From an uncultured Eubacteriales bacterium (lineage in GTDB: Bacteria; Bacillota; Clostridia; Oscillospirales; CAG-272), in NCBI GenBank assembly GCA_900546695.1, contig URDX01000004.1, forward strand, positions 1 through 64,000: a stretch of 64,000 bases of DNA, written 5' to 3'. A program made the position numbers and the translations under genes. The notes beneath the pieces were generated by a model, which saw nothing but the letters and a program-made list of their open reading frames with translations, ran no database searches and had not been told where the DNA came from. Shown here piece by piece: positions 60,848 through 64,000 of this stretch. The stretch's first letter is position 1, and each line of letters starts with the position of its first letter.

Positions 60848-61417
60848 TTACTGTGTGACGAATTCGCCGAGCCCATCGCCGTAGATGTACAGCGTTATAT
60901 AGGTCTTGGCATATCTTGAATGGCGCAGAATCTTAAGCCCCTCATGCTCGGTCGGCTCGGAGCTGTCGCTCTCGACCGCCACAAGTGCTCCCGCCGCGAG
61001 CATGCCGCCCGAAACAAGCATATCAACGGCGCGGTGCGCGTAATCGGATGCGTACGGCGGGTCGATAAACACAATGTCGAACTGCTCGCGTCCCGCATTT
61101 CCGCGCAGGAAAGCCTCCCAATCACACGTGAGTATGCGGGTGCGGTCGTAGAGCTTGGTTTTCTGTGCGTTGCGGATGATAAGCGCGGTGGCATCCCTGC
61201 TTGCGTCGATAACGGTCGCGTTCGCTGCACCTCTGCTCAGTGCTTCAAGCGCAAGCTGACCTGAGCCGCCGAAAAGGTCGAGCACACGTCTGCCCTCGAT
61301 ATCGAACTGTATCATCGAAAAGAGCGCTTCCTTCACCTTCTCCGCCGTCGGGCGTGTAGCGGTGCCCTCGAGCGTTTCGAGGCGCATTCCCCTTGCCGTG
61401 CCTGTGATAATTCTCAT
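60848..61417 (-). CDS. rsmD: RsmD, 16S rRNA (guanine(966)-N2)-methyltransferase
   Basis: 189 residues. RIITGTARGMRL, TRPTAEKVKEALFSMI, VLDLFGGSGQLALEALSRGA (SAM site), and the catalytic DPPY (VFIDPPYASD) are RsmD signatures. 21 nt downstream of uvrC and just ahead of coaD, likely cotranscribed. Confidence 0.96.
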   Translation of the reverse strand: MRIITGTARGMRLETLEGTATRPTAEKVKEALFSMIQFDIEGRRVLDLFGGSGQLALEALSRGAANATVIDASRDATALIIRNAQKTKLYDRTRILTCDWEAFLRGNAGREQFDIVFIDPPYASDYAHRAVDMLVSGGMLAAGALVAVESDSSEPTEHEGLKILRHSRYAKTYITLYIYGDGLGEFVTQ

Positions 61418-61438
61418 TTTACATCTGCCTTTCGTCTG

Positions 61439-63400
61439 TTATTTGTCTGTTTTTTTGCCGTCAGAGCCGTGCGCGGCTCTGTTTTTTTCGTCAAAATATG
61501 CCCTTACCGCGGCTGCATCTCTGCGTGTAATGCCCGGTGCTGATGCTATGGCATCCTCATCCGCACGCGAGAGTGCGGAGAGCGTACCGAAATACGATAG
61601 CAGCATCTTTGCCTTTGCGGGACCTATGCCCGGTATCGCCTCAAGTGAAGAATGACGCAGCGATTTGCGCTTTGCGCCGCTCATGCGCGAAACGGTAAAA
61701 CGGTGCACCTCCTCCTGAATGCGGAAGATGAGATTATATACCTCCCGCGAGCGGGCGATGCTTATCTCACGTTCACCGTCGGTGATGGCGCGTGTTTTGT
61801 GGAAAGAATCCTTGACCATGCCGAATACGGGGATATCTATTCCATCCGCTTCAAGCTGTGCGCGCGCTACCGAGACATGCCCCTCACCGCCGTCGACGAG
61901 TATAAGATCGGGCATACCGTCCTCGGGGTGTTGATATCGCCTGTGCATCGCCTCGCGCATCGATGCATAGTCGTCCTGTCTGCCGCCCGTTGAGCGGATG
62001 GCATAGCTGCGGTAGAGCTTTTTCTCGAATCTTCCGCCGACGCATGCTATCATGCCCGCGGTGATATTGTCGTTACCCATATTTGAAATATCGAATGCCT
62101 CTATGCGCTCGGGTACGACCTCAAGCGCGAGCAGCTGCGCGAGTGAAACGAGCGTTTCGGTATTCTTTGCGTTCTCCGCACGCGAGCGGCGCAGAAATTC
62201 GCTGCTGTTCTCGGTAGCGAGCACACACAGCTGCTTCTGCTCTCCGCGCTCGGGCATCCTAACATGTACGCGCCTGCCCGCACGTTCTTCGAGATAAGCC
62301 TCAAGCAGAGCGATGTCGTCGGGCTCGAGCTTAAAATCGAGCAGCACCGTCGTCGGTACATATTCCCTGCGCGAATACAGCTCACACAGCGCCGCGGCAA
62401 TATCTCCGCTGTCGAGCAGAGCGCCTGCGCCGAAATTGAAGGAATCGCGGTCGGTTATGCTTCCGTCGCGAACATAGAAAACAGAGACCGCGGCATTCGC
62501 CTCGTCCTCGCACAGTCCGAAAACGTCGTATTCCGTACCCGGCGCGCCGACTACCTTCTGCTTCTGCCAGAGCTTAGAGAGCGCGTTTATGCGGTCGCGG
62601 TAGATGGCGGCGGACTCGAAAAACAGATTTTCAGACGCTTCGTTCATCCGCTCGGTAAGCGAGCGGCGGACATCCGAAAACGAGCCGCGGAGAAAAGTGA
62701 GAACGTCGTGTATCATCTCGCCGTACTCCTCCTCGCTTACCTTTCCCGAGCACGGAGCGATGCATCTGCCCATCTGCGCATAAAGACACGGCCGCTCCTT
62801 GCCTATATCGCGGGGGAAGCTGCGCTTACATGACGGTACGCCGAAAACCGTCTGCACCGTACGCAGAATGGTATACGCCGCGTCGGTGCCCGAATACGGT
62901 CCGAAATATTTTGCCCTGTCTCCGAGCCGCGAGCGGGTCACGGTCACCGTCGGGTATCTGAGTCCGAGATCGACCTTGATATACGGGTAGCTCTTGCAAT
63001 CCTTCAGACGGATATTGTAGCGGGGGGCGTGGAGCTTTATCAGGCGATTTTCGAGCGCAAGCGCTTCTATCTCGGTATCGGTCAGAATATACTCGAAATA
63101 CCATACGGAATCGACCATGCGCGCGGTCTTGGTACTGTGATGCACAGAAAAGAAATATGAGCAGACACGGTTGTGCAGCGACTTTGATTTTCCGATATAG
63201 ATTATCTTGCCCTCGCGGTTGTGCATGATATACACGCCCGGCTGATACGGCAGGTCTCTCGCAGCCTCTCTCAGCCGCTCAAGTCGGTCCTCGTTCAGCC
63301 CCGCTGTCGTCTTGCCGCTATTGTCTGCGTGCTCATATTCGTTTTCGTTTTCGCTTACAACAGCGCTTGTGCTGACAACAATGTTTTCTTTGTCGCTCAT
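61439..63400 (-). CDS. uvrC: UvrC, excinuclease subunit
   Basis: 653 residues. N-terminal GIY-YIG nuclease (PYQPGVYIMHNREGKIIYIGKSKSLHNRVCSYF region), UVR-like helix (ERMNEASENLFFESAAIYRDRI), the C-terminal RNase H-like nuclease (FDISNMGNDN, LILVDGGEGHV, MVKDSFHKTRAI), and a final HhH pair (LEAIPGIGPAKAKMLLSYFG). Residues 1-38 are a low-complexity Glu/Ser/Asn-rich addition. ATG at 63400 follows GGGAGGTGAG, more convincing than the ATG at 63418. Confidence 0.96.
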   Translation of the reverse strand: MSDKENIVVSTSAVVSENENEYEHADNSGKTTAGLNEDRLERLREAARDLPYQPGVYIMHNREGKIIYIGKSKSLHNRVCSYFFSVHHSTKTARMVDSVWYFEYILTDTEIEALALENRLIKLHAPRYNIRLKDCKSYPYIKVDLGLRYPTVTVTRSRLGDRAKYFGPYSGTDAAYTILRTVQTVFGVPSCKRSFPRDIGKERPCLYAQMGRCIAPCSGKVSEEEYGEMIHDVLTFLRGSFSDVRRSLTERMNEASENLFFESAAIYRDRINALSKLWQKQKVVGAPGTEYDVFGLCEDEANAAVSVFYVRDGSITDRDSFNFGAGALLDSGDIAAALCELYSRREYVPTTVLLDFKLEPDDIALLEAYLEERAGRRVHVRMPERGEQKQLCVLATENSSEFLRRSRAENAKNTETLVSLAQLLALEVVPERIEAFDISNMGNDNITAGMIACVGGRFEKKLYRSYAIRSTGGRQDDYASMREAMHRRYQHPEDGMPDLILVDGGEGHVSVARAQLEADGIDIPVFGMVKDSFHKTRAITDGEREISIARSREVYNLIFRIQEEVHRFTVSRMSGAKRKSLRHSSLEAIPGIGPAKAKMLLSYFGTLSALSRADEDAIASAPGITRRDAAAVRAYFDEKNRAAHGSDGKKTDK

Positions 63401-63462
63401 TCGCTCACCTCCCGTCATACAGACTGCCCCGAAATCACTCCGAGGTATTCAGGATATATCCG

Positions 63463-63503
63463 ATAAAAAAAGCAACCGCAGAGGCATAATGCAACTGCGG
63501 TAT
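63463..63503 (-). terminator. Terminator of the HPr gene
   Basis: ACCGCAG-TTGCATTATGCCT-CTGCGGT stem on the minus strand followed by TGCTTTTTT. Confidence 0.9.
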
Positions 63504-63555
63504 AGCATGCTTTTTTCATTTCTCATTGTCCGCAAATGCGGTGAAAGCCGAATTA

Positions 63556-63819
63556 TCAGTCACCGAGACCGTTCTTAACGAGATCCTCAAGACCGTCGAG
63601 TGCATCTGTCTCATCCGCACCGTCTGCTATGAGCGTTATAGTCATATCCTTAACAACGCCGAGCGAAAGTACACCGAGAAGACTCTTTGCATTAACGCGG
63701 CGATCGTCCTTCTCTACGTAAATAGAGCTCTTATAGGAATTAGCCTTCTGGATAAAGAAGGTAGCAGGGCGAGCATGCAGACCGATGCTGTTTACAATCG
63801 TTACATTGCGTGAAACCAT
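63556..63819 (-). CDS. ptsH: HPr phosphocarrier protein
   Basis: 87 residues. Phosphorelay protein of the PTS: catalytic His in GLHARPA (about residue 15) and the regulatory Ser46 in NAKSLLGVLSLG, so it can also take part in CcpA-type catabolite control. ATG at 63819 follows GAGGAG by 8 nt; a TTG at 63825 is less likely. Promoter at 63873-63901, terminator at 63463-63503. Confidence 0.95.
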   Translation of the reverse strand: MVSRNVTIVNSIGLHARPATFFIQKANSYKSSIYVEKDDRRVNAKSLLGVLSLGVVKDMTITLIADGADETDALDGLEDLVKNGLGD

Positions 63820-63872
63820 ATTCAATACTCCTCTACTGCGCCGCAGTATATTAAGCCGCGCTTCTTAGTTTA

Positions 63873-63901
63873 ATTATAACAGAGACGGGTCAGAAAATCA
63901 A
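63873..63901 (-). promoter_or_regulatory. Promoter of ptsH
   Basis: Minus-strand TTGATT (63901-63896), 17-nt spacer, TATAAT (63878-63873). The rest up to the window end holds nothing else identifiable. Confidence 0.8.
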
Positions 63902-64000
63902 GTGTACATTTAATGTATTTATCGAATTTTTGCAAGAAAAAACAGTCAAGCTGCACAAACGAAATCGCGTTTACTCGCCTATTTCGTCTACTGCAATGAC

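Noticed and set aside
1..64000. CRISPR arrays or rRNA genes
   Set aside because: No regularly spaced direct repeats of the right size with unique spacers and no rRNA signature were seen.

Overview
The window looks like a chromosomal segment of an anaerobic, endospore-forming member of the Clostridia, most likely Oscillospirales/Ruminococcaceae-like. Evidence: spore genes (cotJABC, an alpha/beta SASP gene, a PdaA-type cortex deacetylase, a SpoVD-type PBP), type I dockerin repeats on two secreted proteins, a minimal SUF system (SufC plus one SufB-like protein), and an NADH/ferredoxin-based anaerobic energy metabolism. Species identity cannot be fixed from sequence reading alone.

Layout. 1-550: 3' end of a large serine recombinase running off the left edge, i.e. 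the end of a mobile element. 600-1130: tRNA-Leu(CAG) on minus and tRNA-His(GTG) on plus. 1350-2480: FMN riboswitch and riboflavin transporter RibU. 2569-8443: dockerin/GH99-like secreted protein, fatty-acid kinase FakA, a small poly-Cys zinc-ribbon gene, a remnant of a second DegV gene, and FakB. 8740-13521: NSS transporter, cotJABC, two polysaccharide deacetylases. 13732-21304: YitT protein, dockerin-bearing phosphodiester glycosidase, HIT protein, a DUF1858-like protein, TrmK, Nif3-like protein, RF2. 21374-26233: two AI-2E-family proteins, a Cys/Asp-rich membrane protein, a frameshifted SASP gene, a small membrane protein. 26234-39925: a long minus-strand redox locus. 40193-42657: nfnAB. 42826-47615: L-fucose isomerase with a divergent AraC regulator, then smsCB. 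48002-60282: division and cell wall cluster (rsmH, ftsL, spoVD/ftsI, murE, murF, mraY, ftsW, murG). 60328-63400: coaD, rsmD, uvrC. 63556-63819: HPr.

The most notable system is the minus-strand operon from 39821 down to 27267. Its order follows a pathway: malate/lactate dehydrogenase, fumarase, HdrB, HdrC, HdrA, MvhD/FlxD, FlxC, FlxB, FlxA, a [2Fe-2S]/[4Fe-4S] protein, a fumarate-reductase flavoprotein, and an AspT/SucE-type exchanger. I infer a soluble flavin-based electron-bifurcating NADH:fumarate reductase that also reduces ferredoxin, fed by oxaloacetate to malate to fumarate and ending in dicarboxylate export. NfnAB next door would connect reduced ferredoxin, NADH and NADPH. This is inference from gene content and order, not demonstrated.

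Other recurring themes are a leader element (AAAGGA, then a hairpin with GCTTTC/GAAAGC-like arms, then the start codon) in front of five unrelated genes; low-complexity tails or insertions in otherwise conserved proteins (FtsW, FtsL, TrmK, AI-2E proteins, MurF, FakA); and Cys-rich small proteins or tails.
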